From NCBI GenBank assembly GCA_020847175.1, contig JADLCM010000002.1:145467-209466 (forward strand): a DNA stretch of 64,000 bases. Reading direction: 5' to 3'. This document shows positions 28,533 through 37,726 of the stretch, piece by piece. Each line of letters opens with the position of its first letter. The first letter of the stretch is position 1. This DNA comes from Phycisphaerales bacterium (GTDB lineage: Bacteria > Planctomycetota > Phycisphaerae > Phycisphaerales > UBA1924). The notes beneath the pieces were generated by a model. It made no database searches and was not told the origin of the DNA. It saw only the letters and a program-made list of their open reading frames with translations. A program made the position numbers and the translations under genes.

Positions 28533-29419
28533 CCCGCGCCGCCTCCATTCCGCCCGTGGACCAGGCCGCTCGCCTGCGGGCCTTGGTGTCATCGCTCCGG
28601 ACCGTCGGGTCGGCGTCGCCCGCGGGGCGCGAAGCGCCGCCCCCGGCCTGGGCCTGCCCATTCATCGTCGTCGCCTCCGGGAAGGGGGGCGTCGGCAAGA
28701 GCTGTCTCAGCATCCTGCTCGCCGGGGCCTGTGCGAGGGCAGGAGAACGCGTGCTCCTCACCGACGCCGACCTCGGGGCCGCGAACCTCGATGTGCTGCT
28801 GCGTCTCACCCCCCGGCGCCGCATCGATGCGCTCTGGAATGGCGCCGACCACGCCATTGCGATCCCGGCCCCGGCAGGCGATGGGCACACCTTCGGGCTC
28901 ATCGCCGGCCTCAGCGGCGGGGCCTCCCCCGGCGCGGATGAACGCCGGCGCATGATCGCGTCGCTTGCCCGGCTCGGGGCCGGCGCCGACCTCGTGTTCG
29001 CCGACGCGGGCGCGGGCCTTGGTCCCGGCGTCATCGAGCTCGCGCACGCGGCCCACCTCGTCGTCATCGTGGTCACGCCCGATCCCGCCTCAATCACCGA
29101 TGCGTACGCCCTCTTCAAGACCATCGCCCCGCGCGCGCCGGACCGGATCGGCGTCATCGTGAACCAGGCGCGAACCGATGACGAAGGCGTCGAGATTCAC
29201 CGGCGCATGGCGCTCGCCGGCGAGCGCTTCGTCGGCGCGCGCCCCGCCCTGCTCGGGGTGATGACCGAGGAGCCGTCCATCCGGCACGCCGCCCGAACGC
29301 AGTCTCTCGCGGCGCCGGGCGCGCTGGAGGAGGGTGCGCGCAGCCGGGCCCTCGCGTGCAGCGCCAAGGTCACGCGGCTGGCACGCCTCGCCTTCGCGGC
29401 CCCGCGTACGTCCGAGTAG
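28529..29419 (+). CDS. flhG: MinD-like flagellar number regulator FlhG
   Basis: 296 aa, ATGA overlap with flhF. ParA/MinD ATPase with deviant Walker A VASGKGGVGKSCLSILLAG and VLLTDADLGAANLDVLL, then VIVVTPDPASITDAYALFKT, all typical of FlhG/YlxH. The N-terminus, AARLRALVSS, corresponds to the FlhG helix that stimulates FlhF GTPase activity (DQAxxLR motif). It limits flagellar number and position. Confidence 0.93.
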   Translation: MTRAASIPPVDQAARLRALVSSLRTVGSASPAGREAPPPAWACPFIVVASGKGGVGKSCLSILLAGACARAGERVLLTDADLGAANLDVLLRLTPRRRIDALWNGADHAIAIPAPAGDGHTFGLIAGLSGGASPGADERRRMIASLARLGAGADLVFADAGAGLGPGVIELAHAAHLVVIVVTPDPASITDAYALFKTIAPRAPDRIGVIVNQARTDDEGVEIHRRMALAGERFVGARPALLGVMTEEPSIRHAARTQSLAAPGALEEGARSRALACSAKVTRLARLAFAAPRTSE

Positions 29420-29530
29420 TCCACCTGTTGTCCACATGGCCCGTCTGAATCACCGGCGCCCGCACGCGCAATTCCGGCGCGTCGGAAGAACGCTGGTGAA
29501 AGTTGAACCAATTTCACAGTCTTTCCACAG

Positions 29531-29869
29531 ATGCCGTCGCCCCCGACCGATATCGCGAGGCTGGTCCGGGCTCAATCGCGGAGAGATGCCTTGCAGTCAC
29601 CGGCTCGAGTTATCTCGGCCTCGTTCGCGCTCACGGGGTTTTCCACCGCCGTGCTCGCCGGGCTCGCCGCGCACAACCCCGGCACGACCGTGCTGTCGCG
29701 GGCCATTCTGTGCATGGCGGCCTGCTACATCCTCGGAATGTTCGCGGGCCTGATCGTCGAGCGCGTGATTCGCGAGCATGTGGAATCGCACCGCAAGTCC
29801 AATCCGCTGCCGGAGGATCCGGCCGCGTTCCCGGAGAAATCCACAGACGTGGAGGTCGTTGGTGGATAA
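29531..29869 (+). CDS. Two-helix membrane protein between flhG and fliA
   Basis: 112 aa, not recognised. A polar N-terminus of about 25 residues precedes two membrane helices (about 27-45, then 55-76 with AILCMAACYILGMFAGLIV), and a charged, Pro-rich cytoplasmic tail. Both ends probably face the cytoplasm. It lies between flhG and fliA on the same strand with gaps of 111 and 119 bp, so a role in flagellar regulation or assembly is suggested by position only. No FlgM-like anti-sigma factor is visible nearby; this protein does not resemble FlgM. Confidence 0.7.
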   Translation: MPSPPTDIARLVRAQSRRDALQSPARVISASFALTGFSTAVLAGLAAHNPGTTVLSRAILCMAACYILGMFAGLIVERVIREHVESHRKSNPLPEDPAAFPEKSTDVEVVGG

Positions 29870-29904
29870 ACGCATGTTCGCTTGAGCCTCGGGACGAGAG
29901 CAGG

Positions 29905-29910
29905 TAGAGT
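29905..29910 (+). promoter_or_regulatory. Possible -10 hexamer of fliA
   Basis: TAGAGT, 78 nt before the fliA ATG. The leader would carry the AAGGAG site described for fliA. Confidence 0.35.
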
Positions 29911-29988
29911 GCCGCTCTCGGCCAAGGATGGCCGGTGTTCATGCAGCTCGGTGCCGGTGACCGGGCGATCAGGGTCAAGGAGCGGACC

Positions 29989-30852
29989 ATGGCTTCAGGC
30001 AAGTCGTCGAGGGCGATCTCGTCTGCCCGCGCCCGTCAGCAGGTGCGCGAGGCGGAACAATCCTGCGCGCGTTCACCCTACGATGCGCTGCCGATTGAGG
30101 AGGTCTGGGTCGAGTACCAGCGCTCGCACCCGACCGACATCCGCAACTACCTGATGGAGCGATTCCTCCCCCTCGTGCGGTACAACGCCGAGCGGATCTA
30201 TGCCCGCCTGCCCGACGAGGTGGACATCGAAGATCTCATGTCCGCCGGGCTCTTCGGCCTGATGGACGCGATCGATGCCTTCGAGCTCGAGCGCAAGGTC
30301 AAGTTCGAGACGTACTGCGCCCCGCGCATCCGCGGCGCCATCCTCGACGAACTCCGCTCGATGGACTGGGTGCCCCGCCTCGTCCGCCACCGCACCGCGA
30401 AGATCGAGCAGGCGAAGCAGCGCATCTCGATGGAGCACGGGCGAGCCGCGACGGAGGACGAGGTCGCCCAGCGTCTCGGCCTGCCCGACGAAGAGTTCGA
30501 CAAGTACAAGCGCGACGGGCAGCCCGTGGCGACCATCAGCATCACCCGCAAGGCCTTCAACTCCGACGGCGGGCGCGATGTGCGCGAGATTGACGTCATC
30601 AACGACGAGACCGCCACCAGCCCCCTCAGCCACGTGCAGCGCCGCGATCTCAAGGACCTGATGACCAAGGGCCTCACGCGGGCCGAGCGCCTCATCATCA
30701 CGCTCTACTACTACGAGGGCATGACGATGAAGGAGATCGGGGCGACCCTCGACCTCTCCGAGAGCCGCGTCAGCCAGATGCACAGCAGCATCCTCGCCCG
30801 CCTCAAGGCCCAGATGCAGCACCGCATGCGCGAACTCGAACCCATGCACTGA
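29989..30852 (+). CDS. fliA: Flagellar sigma factor FliA (sigma-28/WhiG type)
   Basis: 287 aa from the ATG at 29989, with AAGGAG at 29977-29982. Region 2: RYNAERIYARLPDEVDIEDL, MSAGLFGLMDAIDAFE and KFETYCAPRIRGAILDELRS, then MDWVPR, the FliA/WhiG hallmark. Region 4: LTRAERLIITLYYYEGMTMK and LDLSESRVSQMHSSILARLK. It directs transcription of late flagellar genes. Its own promoter seems housekeeping-like. No anti-sigma gene adjoins it. Confidence 0.95.
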   Translation: MASGKSSRAISSARARQQVREAEQSCARSPYDALPIEEVWVEYQRSHPTDIRNYLMERFLPLVRYNAERIYARLPDEVDIEDLMSAGLFGLMDAIDAFELERKVKFETYCAPRIRGAILDELRSMDWVPRLVRHRTAKIEQAKQRISMEHGRAATEDEVAQRLGLPDEEFDKYKRDGQPVATISITRKAFNSDGGRDVREIDVINDETATSPLSHVQRRDLKDLMTKGLTRAERLIITLYYYEGMTMKEIGATLDLSESRVSQMHSSILARLKAQMQHRMRELEPMH

Positions 30853-30867
30853 GGCGTTCCGGGCCGA

Positions 30868-30873
30868 TACCAT
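30868..30873 (+). promoter_or_regulatory. Probable -10 hexamer of rseP, leaderless
   Basis: TACCAT, 5 nt before the rseP ATG and 15 nt after the fliA stop. No ribosome-binding site between. Confidence 0.55.
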
Positions 30874-30878
30874 CGGGC

Positions 30879-32999
30879 ATGACGGCGATCAGCGATACCC
30901 TTGCCACCGCCTTCGATCTCCTCCTGGTCGTCGCGGGGTTCACGCTCATCATCGTGGTGCATGAGCTCGGGCACTTCGTCGCCGCCCGCTGGGCGGGCAT
31001 CCGGGTGCTCGCATTCGCGGTCGGCTTCGGCAGGGCCGCGGTGAGCTACCGCGCGGGCCTGGGCTGGCGCCGGGGCAGCAGCGAGCGCGAGTTCCTCGCC
31101 CTGGTCGGCCGTGGGAAGGCGCACGGCCTCAGCCACACCGAGTATCGCCTCAACTGGCTCCCCTTCGGCGGGTATGTCAAGATGCTGGGGCAAGACGACG
31201 CCGACCCCGGCGCCCGCAGCGATGCCCCCGACAGCTACCAGTCGTGCCCCCCGTGGAAGCGCATGGTGGTGATCTCCGCCGGCGTGGTGATGAACATCAT
31301 CCTCGCGGTCGTGCTCTTCATGGTGGTGTTCATGCTCGGGCTCCGCAGCGAGCCCGCCCTCGTGGGCTCGGTGCGGGCGGGGTCGCCGGCGGCGACCGCC
31401 GTCGCGCTCAACGGGCCCGCGTCGGGCGTCACCGAGCCGGGGCTCCGGACGGGCGATGAGATCATCGAAGTCAACGGGCGTCCGCCGCGCCACTTCAACG
31501 ACCTGATGATGAGCGTGGTGATGAGCCGCAAGGGTGACCCGGTGCGCCTGCGTGTGCGCCGCCCGGGCGTTGAGCCGCCCCTTGGGTTCTCGGTGCTGCC
31601 CGTGCTTGATCCGGGTTCCAGGCTCCTCGAGATCGGGGTCGCCCCGGCGCTCAGCCTGACGGTCGTGAACCCGAGGTCCGGGCGCGATCGCGCGGCGCTC
31701 GCGGCGGGGCTGGAGCGGATGGGCCTCAAGGGGGTTGAACCGGGGATGGCGCTCGTGTCGGTCGCGGGCCGAACTGACCTTCGCGACCCGCAGCAGATCG
31801 CGGCGATGCTCGACGCGGGGCACGGGGCGGGCATGGAGTTTGTGTTCGCCGCCCCCGGGGGGGGGCGTGAAGTGCGCCGCCTGCTGACCCCGGACGCCAA
31901 CCTCGACCTCGCGCTCGTCGGCGATGACGAAGCCCCGATCGCGGTCGAGCATCTGCTCGGCCTTTCGCCAGTGCTCGCGGCGCGCCGGGTGGTGTCGCCC
32001 GGGGCGAAGGCCGCCGGGCTCCGGGACGGCGATGTGTTTGTGCGCCTCGGCGGGGTTGACTTCCCGAGCGTGCCTGCCGGCATCACCGAGATCCGCGCCC
32101 ACAAGCGCCGCTCCGTCGATGCTGAAGTGGAGCGGGACGGCCCCGGGGGGCGCGAGCGGGTCACCCTCTCGCTGCCCGTGAACCGCAAGGGCCAGGTGGG
32201 CTTTGACGCGGGCGACACGGCCGTCGGTTCCACGCTCCTCAGCCGCACGCCGGAAGATCTTCGGGCCCGCTCCGGCGGTCCGCTCTCCGTGGCGCTCGGT
32301 GAGGCCATGCCCGGGCCCGGAGTGACCATCGAGAGCCTGAACGGCCACCCCACGCCGACATTTGCGGCGCTTCGTGAAGCGCTCATCGAGTCAACGCGAG
32401 AAGCCGTTGACTCCGGCGCAGCGCGCGTGAATGTCGAGATTGTCTTCACGCGCCCGGGCCCGCTCGACCAGCCCCCCGTCCCGGAGACCATGCGTGTGAG
32501 CCTGGCGCGGGAAGACCTCCTACCCCTGCGCGAGCTCGGCTGGGGGCTCGATCTCGACCTCGCGATCTTCGAGCCGCGCTGGACGACCGTGAAAGCCGGC
32601 ACGCCCTGGGCGGCGGTGGGGGTGGGCCTCGCCGAGACGCACCGGGTGATGATGTCCACCTACCTGACCTTCGCCCGGCTCTTCCAGGGCACCGTGCGCG
32701 TCGAGCACCTCAAGGGGCCGGTGGGCATCGCTCACCTCGGCACACGCATCGCCGAGCGCGGGTTCATCTGGCTCATGTTTTTCCTCGCGCTCATCAGCGT
32801 CAACCTCGCGGTCATCAACTTCCTGCCCCTGCCCATCGTGGACGGCGGCCAGTTCCTGATGATCCTCTACGAGCAGGTGCGCGGGCGGGCCATGCCCATT
32901 GCCGTCCAGAACCTCATGGGCCTCGCCGGCCTCGCGCTGGTGGGGGTGATGTTCCTGGTGGTGACGTACAACGACCTGGCGCGGCTCTTCGGCGGGTGA
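30879..32999 (+). CDS. rseP: Site-2 intramembrane zinc protease RseP
   Basis: 706 aa, longer than E. coli RseP (450). HELGH at residues 28-32 in the first membrane helix supplies two zinc ligands and the catalytic Glu; the third ligand Asp is in FLPLPIVDGGQFL near the C-terminus. Between them are RLNWLPFGGYVKMLGQDD and several PDZ-like segments (for example GLRTGDEIIEVNGRPPRHFN, AAGLRDGDVFVRLGG). Members cut membrane-bound regulators such as anti-sigma factors after a first periplasmic cut. It is often next to dxr; here it follows fliA but appears to have its own promoter. Confidence 0.92.
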   Translation: MTAISDTLATAFDLLLVVAGFTLIIVVHELGHFVAARWAGIRVLAFAVGFGRAAVSYRAGLGWRRGSSEREFLALVGRGKAHGLSHTEYRLNWLPFGGYVKMLGQDDADPGARSDAPDSYQSCPPWKRMVVISAGVVMNIILAVVLFMVVFMLGLRSEPALVGSVRAGSPAATAVALNGPASGVTEPGLRTGDEIIEVNGRPPRHFNDLMMSVVMSRKGDPVRLRVRRPGVEPPLGFSVLPVLDPGSRLLEIGVAPALSLTVVNPRSGRDRAALAAGLERMGLKGVEPGMALVSVAGRTDLRDPQQIAAMLDAGHGAGMEFVFAAPGGGREVRRLLTPDANLDLALVGDDEAPIAVEHLLGLSPVLAARRVVSPGAKAAGLRDGDVFVRLGGVDFPSVPAGITEIRAHKRRSVDAEVERDGPGGRERVTLSLPVNRKGQVGFDAGDTAVGSTLLSRTPEDLRARSGGPLSVALGEAMPGPGVTIESLNGHPTPTFAALREALIESTREAVDSGAARVNVEIVFTRPGPLDQPPVPETMRVSLAREDLLPLRELGWGLDLDLAIFEPRWTTVKAGTPWAAVGVGLAETHRVMMSTYLTFARLFQGTVRVEHLKGPVGIAHLGTRIAERGFIWLMFFLALISVNLAVINFLPLPIVDGGQFLMILYEQVRGRAMPIAVQNLMGLAGLALVGVMFLVVTYNDLARLFGG

Positions 33000-33121
33000 G
33001 CGGGTGACCACGCGGGCCTGAGCGGGCGTGCAGAGTCCGGGTGCCGCGACTCCGCCGTCCTCGGCGCGGTTCGTGCCGTGCAAATGAGCTTCACAGGGGA
33101 CACGCAGACGCCGAACCGTGT

Positions 33122-33138
33122 CGGGCCGCCTCGGCCCG
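33122..33138 (+). terminator. Weak hairpin between rseP and mutS
   Basis: A perfect 7-bp stem (33122-33128 with 33132-33138, 3-nt loop) followed by TTCCCC in the 219-bp gap between the converging rseP and mutS genes. Nothing else is recognised in this gap. Confidence 0.3.
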
Positions 33139-33218
33139 TTCCCCGGGAGGCGTGCGGCCCGACCTCCGCGAACGCCCGGGCCAATCCTTCCGCGCGTCAC
33201 GGTCAGCCCGCGCCCGCC

Positions 33219-35915
33219 TCACGGCTCCCGGTTCGCGAGTTCAACCAGCCTGCGCAGCGTCTCGAACGCCTCGAGGGGTGACGTCGACTCGATCTTCATC
33301 TCCTTGAGCACGCCGACCGCCGGGTGAGGCAGGTACTCCTTGAAGAGCGCGAGCTGGGCATCGCCCGCCGGCGCGCCCCGGCCCCGCCCGGGCGAGCGGC
33401 GCTCCTGCTCCACCGAGAGCGAGGCCAGGATCGCCCTGGCCCGCTCCACGACCTCACGCGGCACGCCCGCCAGGCGCGCCACCTGGATGCCGTACGAACG
33501 GTCCGTGCGCCCGGGCTCGATGTGGTGCAGGAACACCACCTCGTCGCCCAGTTCCCGCACCCGCACGTTCAGGTTGTGCACGCGCCCCGGCAGGTCGTCC
33601 TCGAGCCGGGTGAGCTCGTGGTAGTGCGTCGCGAACAGGGCCCGGCAGCGCAGCGCCGCCAGACGCTCCGCGATCGCCCACGCGAGCGAGAGCCCGTCCA
33701 GCGTGCTCGTGCCCCGTCCGATCTCGTCGAGGATCACCAGGCTGCGCGGGCCCGCGTGGTTCAGGATGTTCGCGGTCTCGGTCATCTCGACCATGAAGGT
33801 CGATTGTCCCTGGTGCAGCGCATCGTCGGCGCCGACCCGCGTGAAGATGCGGTCGCACGCGCCCACCGAGGCCCGATCCGCGGGCACGTAGCTCCCCGCG
33901 AGCGCGAGCGCCGCGATGAGCGCGCTCTGGCGGATGTACGTGCTCTTGCCCGCCATGTTGGGCCCCGTGATGAGCACAAGCGACGGCCCTTCGCCGCCGA
34001 GGAGCGTGTCGTTGGGCACGAACGCGCCTGGCAACGACTCATCGAGCACCGGGTGCCGCCCGGCGACAATCTCCAGCCTCGCCCCGGCGACGATCTCGGG
34101 GCGCGTCCACGAGCGCTCGCGGGCCTTTTCGGCGAACGTGAGTGTCGCGTCGAGTTCGGACGCGAGCTCGGCGAAGGTGAGCATCGCCCCGATCGCGCCC
34201 GCGCCCATCGCGCACAGGTCGCGGAAAATCGCCTGCTCGCGTTCCACGGCCCGGGCCTGGGCGCTCGTCACCCGGTCTTCAAAGTCCTTCAGTTCCGGGG
34301 TGATGTACCGCTCCGCGTTCTTGAGCGTCTGCTTGCGGGTGAGTCGATCGGGCGCGCGCCGCGCCTGCGCCGCCGGCAGTTCGATGTAGTACCCGAACAC
34401 CGAGTTGAACCCGACCTTCAGGCTCGGCAGGTCAAACTCGGCGATCAGCCTCGCCTGGTACTCCGCCAGCCACGCGCCCGCATCGCGCTGCAGCAGGCGC
34501 ATCTCGTCCAGCGCCGCATCCACGCCGTCGCGGATCAACCCCCCTTCGCGAAGGTGCGCCGGCGGCGCATCCACGCAGCGCGACATGATCGCCTCGCAGA
34601 GCGGCGCGAACTCCTCCGCCGCCTCGCGAAGCCCCGCGAGGTGCGATTCAAACGCGGTCGCGCCCTCCAGGGCCGACGTGATCCCCTCCCACGCGCCCAG
34701 GCTGCGCCCCAGGGCCACAAGATCGCGGGGCGAGGCACGCCCGAGCATCACCCGCGCCCCGATCCGCGGCACATCCTGCACGCGCTCCAGCGCATCCCCG
34801 AGCGCCGCGCCCGTGCGCGGATCTTCGACCAGTGTCGCCACGCGCCTCTGGCGGGCGTCAATGTCCTCCGCGCGGGCCAGCGGGCGCTTCAGCCATTCGC
34901 GGATCAGGCGCTTGCCCATCGGGGTGCGGCAGCGGGTCCGCCCCTGCACAAACAACCCCAGCAGCGAACCCTCGACCCCGCCCCCGCGCATCGTGCGCTC
35001 GATCTCCAGCGCCCGCAGGCTCACGCTGTCAATGACGCAGACGCCCGAGGCATCCTCGCGCCGGGGCGGTCGGAGGTGCGCGAGCGAGGCGCCCGCCATC
35101 GCCGCCAGGCCCGGCGGGGCCCCGGCGCTGCGCGCCTCCTCGCGGGCTGCCAGCTGCGTCTCGCCCAGGTACCGCAGCACCGCGCCGATGGCCCCGATGC
35201 ACGGTTCATCATCGCCGAGGCCGAACCCCGCCGGCGACGACACCCGGTAATGCGAGCGGATCGCCTCCAGCGCCTCCTCGCGCCGGAAGTGCCACCCCGG
35301 GCGGGGCGTGCCCGGCGCGCGGGCAGACTCCAGCACCCGGCGCACGCGCAGCGGCGGCCCGGCGCCATCCGAGCGCGGACCCGCCTCGGCATACAGCACT
35401 TCGTTGACGCCGAGCCGCGCCAGTTCTTCACCCACCGCCTCGGCAGGCGCATCGAAGACGCTGAAGGCCCCGGTGCCCAGTTCCGCCACCGCGACGCCCG
35501 CGCGCCCCTCGTCACCCGATTCCACAAACGTGACCGCCGCCAGCCGAACCGGCGCATCGTCGCTCACCAGCCCCTCGTCCAGCAGCGTGCCCGGGGTCAG
35601 CACCTGCGTCACCGCCCGGGCCACCACGCCCTTGGCATCCTTGGGGTCCTGCACCTGCTCCGCGACGGCCACCCGGAACCCCGCCGCGACCGCCCGCCGG
35701 AGGTAGTTCTCCAACTGGTGGTAGGGCACGCCCGCCATCGGCACGCCCTCGGTCCGTTGCGTGAGGGTCAGGCCCAGCGCCTTGGAGAGCCGCACCGCGT
35801 CGTCATCGAACGTCTCGTAGAAGTCGCCCATGCGGAAGAGCAGCACGCAATCCGGGTGCTTCGCCTTGAAGGCGTAGAACTGGCGCATCGCCGGGGTGTC
35901 GCGCGGGTCGGGCAT
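33219..35915 (-). CDS. mutS: DNA mismatch repair protein MutS
   Basis: 898 aa from the ATG at 35915 (MPDPRDTPAMRQFYAF). Mismatch-reading motif LFRMGDFYETF has the Phe-x-Glu pair. Connector, lever and clamp domains follow; the ATPase has Walker A TGPNMAGKSTYIRQSALIAA, LVILDEIGRGTSTLDGLSLA and FATHYHELTRL. It binds mismatches and recruits MutL. A TACCCT hexamer 9 nt upstream and the divergent neighbour support this start over the longer frame. Confidence 0.97.
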   Translation of the reverse strand: MPDPRDTPAMRQFYAFKAKHPDCVLLFRMGDFYETFDDDAVRLSKALGLTLTQRTEGVPMAGVPYHQLENYLRRAVAAGFRVAVAEQVQDPKDAKGVVARAVTQVLTPGTLLDEGLVSDDAPVRLAAVTFVESGDEGRAGVAVAELGTGAFSVFDAPAEAVGEELARLGVNEVLYAEAGPRSDGAGPPLRVRRVLESARAPGTPRPGWHFRREEALEAIRSHYRVSSPAGFGLGDDEPCIGAIGAVLRYLGETQLAAREEARSAGAPPGLAAMAGASLAHLRPPRREDASGVCVIDSVSLRALEIERTMRGGGVEGSLLGLFVQGRTRCRTPMGKRLIREWLKRPLARAEDIDARQRRVATLVEDPRTGAALGDALERVQDVPRIGARVMLGRASPRDLVALGRSLGAWEGITSALEGATAFESHLAGLREAAEEFAPLCEAIMSRCVDAPPAHLREGGLIRDGVDAALDEMRLLQRDAGAWLAEYQARLIAEFDLPSLKVGFNSVFGYYIELPAAQARRAPDRLTRKQTLKNAERYITPELKDFEDRVTSAQARAVEREQAIFRDLCAMGAGAIGAMLTFAELASELDATLTFAEKARERSWTRPEIVAGARLEIVAGRHPVLDESLPGAFVPNDTLLGGEGPSLVLITGPNMAGKSTYIRQSALIAALALAGSYVPADRASVGACDRIFTRVGADDALHQGQSTFMVEMTETANILNHAGPRSLVILDEIGRGTSTLDGLSLAWAIAERLAALRCRALFATHYHELTRLEDDLPGRVHNLNVRVRELGDEVVFLHHIEPGRTDRSYGIQVARLAGVPREVVERARAILASLSVEQERRSPGRGRGAPAGDAQLALFKEYLPHPAVGVLKEMKIESTSPLEAFETLRRLVELANREP

Positions 35916-35924
35916 GCAGGCAGC

Positions 35925-35930
35925 AGGGTA
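35925..35930 (-). promoter_or_regulatory. Probable -10 hexamer of mutS
   Basis: TACCCT on the minus strand, 9 nt before the mutS ATG. It lies only 23 nt from the opposing hexamer at 35954-35959, so the two promoters overlap. Confidence 0.5.
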
Positions 35931-35953
35931 CCCGCGCGCGGGCGCGGCACGCC

Positions 35954-35959
35954 TACAAA
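35954..35959 (+). promoter_or_regulatory. Probable -10 hexamer of the sugar isomerase-like gene, leaderless
   Basis: TACAAA, 5 nt before the ATG at 35965. The sixth base departs from TAnnnT but spacing is identical to other leaderless genes here. Confidence 0.45.
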
Positions 35960-35964
35960 ACACG

Positions 35965-36720
35965 ATGATCCGGCGCGACCGCCTCAGCCTCGCCCTCGCG
36001 GCCCTCCCGGGTCTGCCCGCGCGCCAGGCGCTCTCCTGGGCGGGCGAGTCCGGCTTTCGGGCCGTTCAACTCGATGTCGCGGCCCCGGGACTGCGTCCGC
36101 GCGACCTCGACCGTTCCGCCCGGCGTGACCTGGCGGCCACCCTGCGACGCCTCGAACTCGCCTGCTCCGGCCTCGACCTGTGGATTCCGCCGGCCCACTT
36201 CGCCGACGCGTCCCGGGTCGAGCGGGCCTGTGAGGCGGTCGAGCGGGCGTGCGAAATGGCAGATGAACTCGCGCGCCTGGGTGAGAGCGCCCGGGTGGTG
36301 TCACTCATGCTCCCTCCGAGCCCTCTCGCCGGTGCTCCCGAGCGACTCGGGGCCGCCGCCGCGCTTCACGGTGTCGCGCTTGCCGACCACCGGCACCCCG
36401 CCGCGGCGCTGCAGATCGAATCGATCGCCGTCGGCATCGATCCGGCCTCGGTGCTCGCGGCGGGGGGAGACCCGCTCCGCGCGCTTGCGGGGGCGGGGGC
36501 GCGGCTCATCGCGGCGCGCCTGAGCGACCTGACCGGCGCGGGCCGCGCGAGCCCCGGGCTCCCGGGCGGACGGCTCGACGTCCGGGCCTACCTCGCGACT
36601 CTCGCGCTCGCGCCCGGCGTCCGGCACATCACCCTCGACCTCCGCCAGGTCCACGATGCTCCCTCTGCGGCGCGCGAAACCTTGGGCCGCCTGATCGGGA
36701 ACGATGCGGAGTCAACCTGA
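35965..36720 (+). CDS. Sugar phosphate isomerase/epimerase-like protein
   Basis: 251 aa. The sequence begins with PARQALSWAGESGFRAVQLD, typical of the xylose-isomerase-like TIM barrel family, and ends with GVRHITLDLRQVHDA. The usual metal-binding Glu, Asp and His residues of the barrel are not clearly preserved (the middle part reads ALADHRHPAAALQIESIAVG), so it may be a degenerate or non-catalytic member. Divergent from mutS with 49 bp between starts; convergent with ribokinase. Confidence 0.6.
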   Translation: MIRRDRLSLALAALPGLPARQALSWAGESGFRAVQLDVAAPGLRPRDLDRSARRDLAATLRRLELACSGLDLWIPPAHFADASRVERACEAVERACEMADELARLGESARVVSLMLPPSPLAGAPERLGAAAALHGVALADHRHPAAALQIESIAVGIDPASVLAAGGDPLRALAGAGARLIAARLSDLTGAGRASPGLPGGRLDVRAYLATLALAPGVRHITLDLRQVHDAPSAARETLGRLIGNDAEST

Positions 36721-36775
36721 CGCGTTCGACCGGCCCTCGGGGTTCGCGCCCCTCGTGGGGCCCGTCCCGCGCCCG

Positions 36776-37726
36776 TCATGCGGGCGCTTCCGCCATCCGG
36801 TCTGAGATGGCCGCCCACGCCGGCATCGAGGCGATCGCCCCCGCGCGCTCCACGCACACCGATGCGCCGGCCTGGGCGATGCGCAGCGCGCGCGAATCGG
36901 GCACGCGCCCCCAGAATGCCGCGAGAATCCCCGTGAACGCATCTCCCGCGCCCACGGTGTCCACCGCGCGCACGCCGAACGCCTGCTGATGCTCCGGGGC
37001 GCCGCCGATGCAGGCGACCAGCCCGTGCTCGCCGAGCGTGACCACCACTGCCGGCACCAGCCCCCCCAGCACCTCGGCGGCGCGGGCGGGGTCGCGTCGT
37101 CCCGAGAGGGCGGCGGCCTCGACCTCGTTCACCACCAGCACGTCGGAGAGCGTCAGAAACTCCCTCGCCCACGGGCAGGCCGGAGCCGCGGTGAAGATCA
37201 CGCGCCCGCCGAACGCGCGCGCACGCTCCGCGGCAGCGCGATTCGCCTCCGCCGGCACCTCGCACTGGAGGACGAGCACGTCGGCCCCGCGCAGCGCGTC
37301 TTCGGTGACATGCCCCGGCCCAAGGGCCATGTTCGCCCCCGGCGCAACGAGAATCTGGTTCTCGCCGCGCTCGCTCAGCGCGATGAGCCCGACGCCCGTG
37401 GGCTCGGCGGGGTCGATGGAGAGGTGTAAATCGTCGATACCCTCGCCGCGCAGCGCCGTGCGGAAGGCGCGCCCGAAGTCGTCGTCGCCGACTCTCCCCA
37501 CGAAGGCGACTCGCGCCCCGGCACGCCGGGCCGCGACCGCCTGGTTGATGCCCTTCCCCCCCGGCCCGCGCCGGAAGTCGCCCCCCAGCACGGTCTCGCC
37601 GGGGGTCGGGAGGCGTTCCGCCCGCGCGGAAAGATCGTAGTTCAGCGAGCCCACCACGCAGACGCGGTTCAACGCCGGGCGTGACTCCCCGGTGTCCGGC
37701 GGGCGCAGCGCGCTCCCGAGCGTCAC
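36776..37726 (-). CDS. PfkB-family sugar kinase, probable ribokinase
   Basis: 316 aa. N-terminal VCVVGSLNYDLSARAERLPT and GGDFRRGPGGKGINQAVAAR are ribokinase signatures; DTVGAGDAFTGILAAFWG has the catalytic Asp and anion hole. It phosphorylates a sugar, most likely ribose, at the expense of ATP. The start ATG overlaps the nadK stop (ATGA), so NAD kinase and this kinase are coupled. The PfkB family is broad and substrate is not certain. Confidence 0.85.
   Translation of the reverse strand: MTLGSALRPPDTGESRPALNRVCVVGSLNYDLSARAERLPTPGETVLGGDFRRGPGGKGINQAVAARRAGARVAFVGRVGDDDFGRAFRTALRGEGIDDLHLSIDPAEPTGVGLIALSERGENQILVAPGANMALGPGHVTEDALRGADVLVLQCEVPAEANRAAAERARAFGGRVIFTAAPACPWAREFLTLSDVLVVNEVEAAALSGRRDPARAAEVLGGLVPAVVVTLGEHGLVACIGGAPEHQQAFGVRAVDTVGAGDAFTGILAAFWGRVPDSRALRIAQAGASVCVERAGAIASMPAWAAISDRMAEAPA

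Noticed and set aside
31854..33218. Possible frameshift in rseP because the protein is much longer than E. coli RseP
   Set aside because: The frame is continuous, the extra length consists of PDZ-like segments, and both catalytic motifs are in place.
33324..36128. A 934-codon open frame opposite mutS, and similar long antisense frames opposite hppA (47532-50411) and flgE-flgD (2466-5516)
   Set aside because: Same antisense artefact of high GC codon usage; no recognisable domain, and the opposite strand carries clear genes.
36748..36761. Short 5-bp hairpin between the isomerase-like gene and ribokinase as a terminator
   Set aside because: Stem is short and there is no T-tract on either side; such hairpins are common at this GC content.
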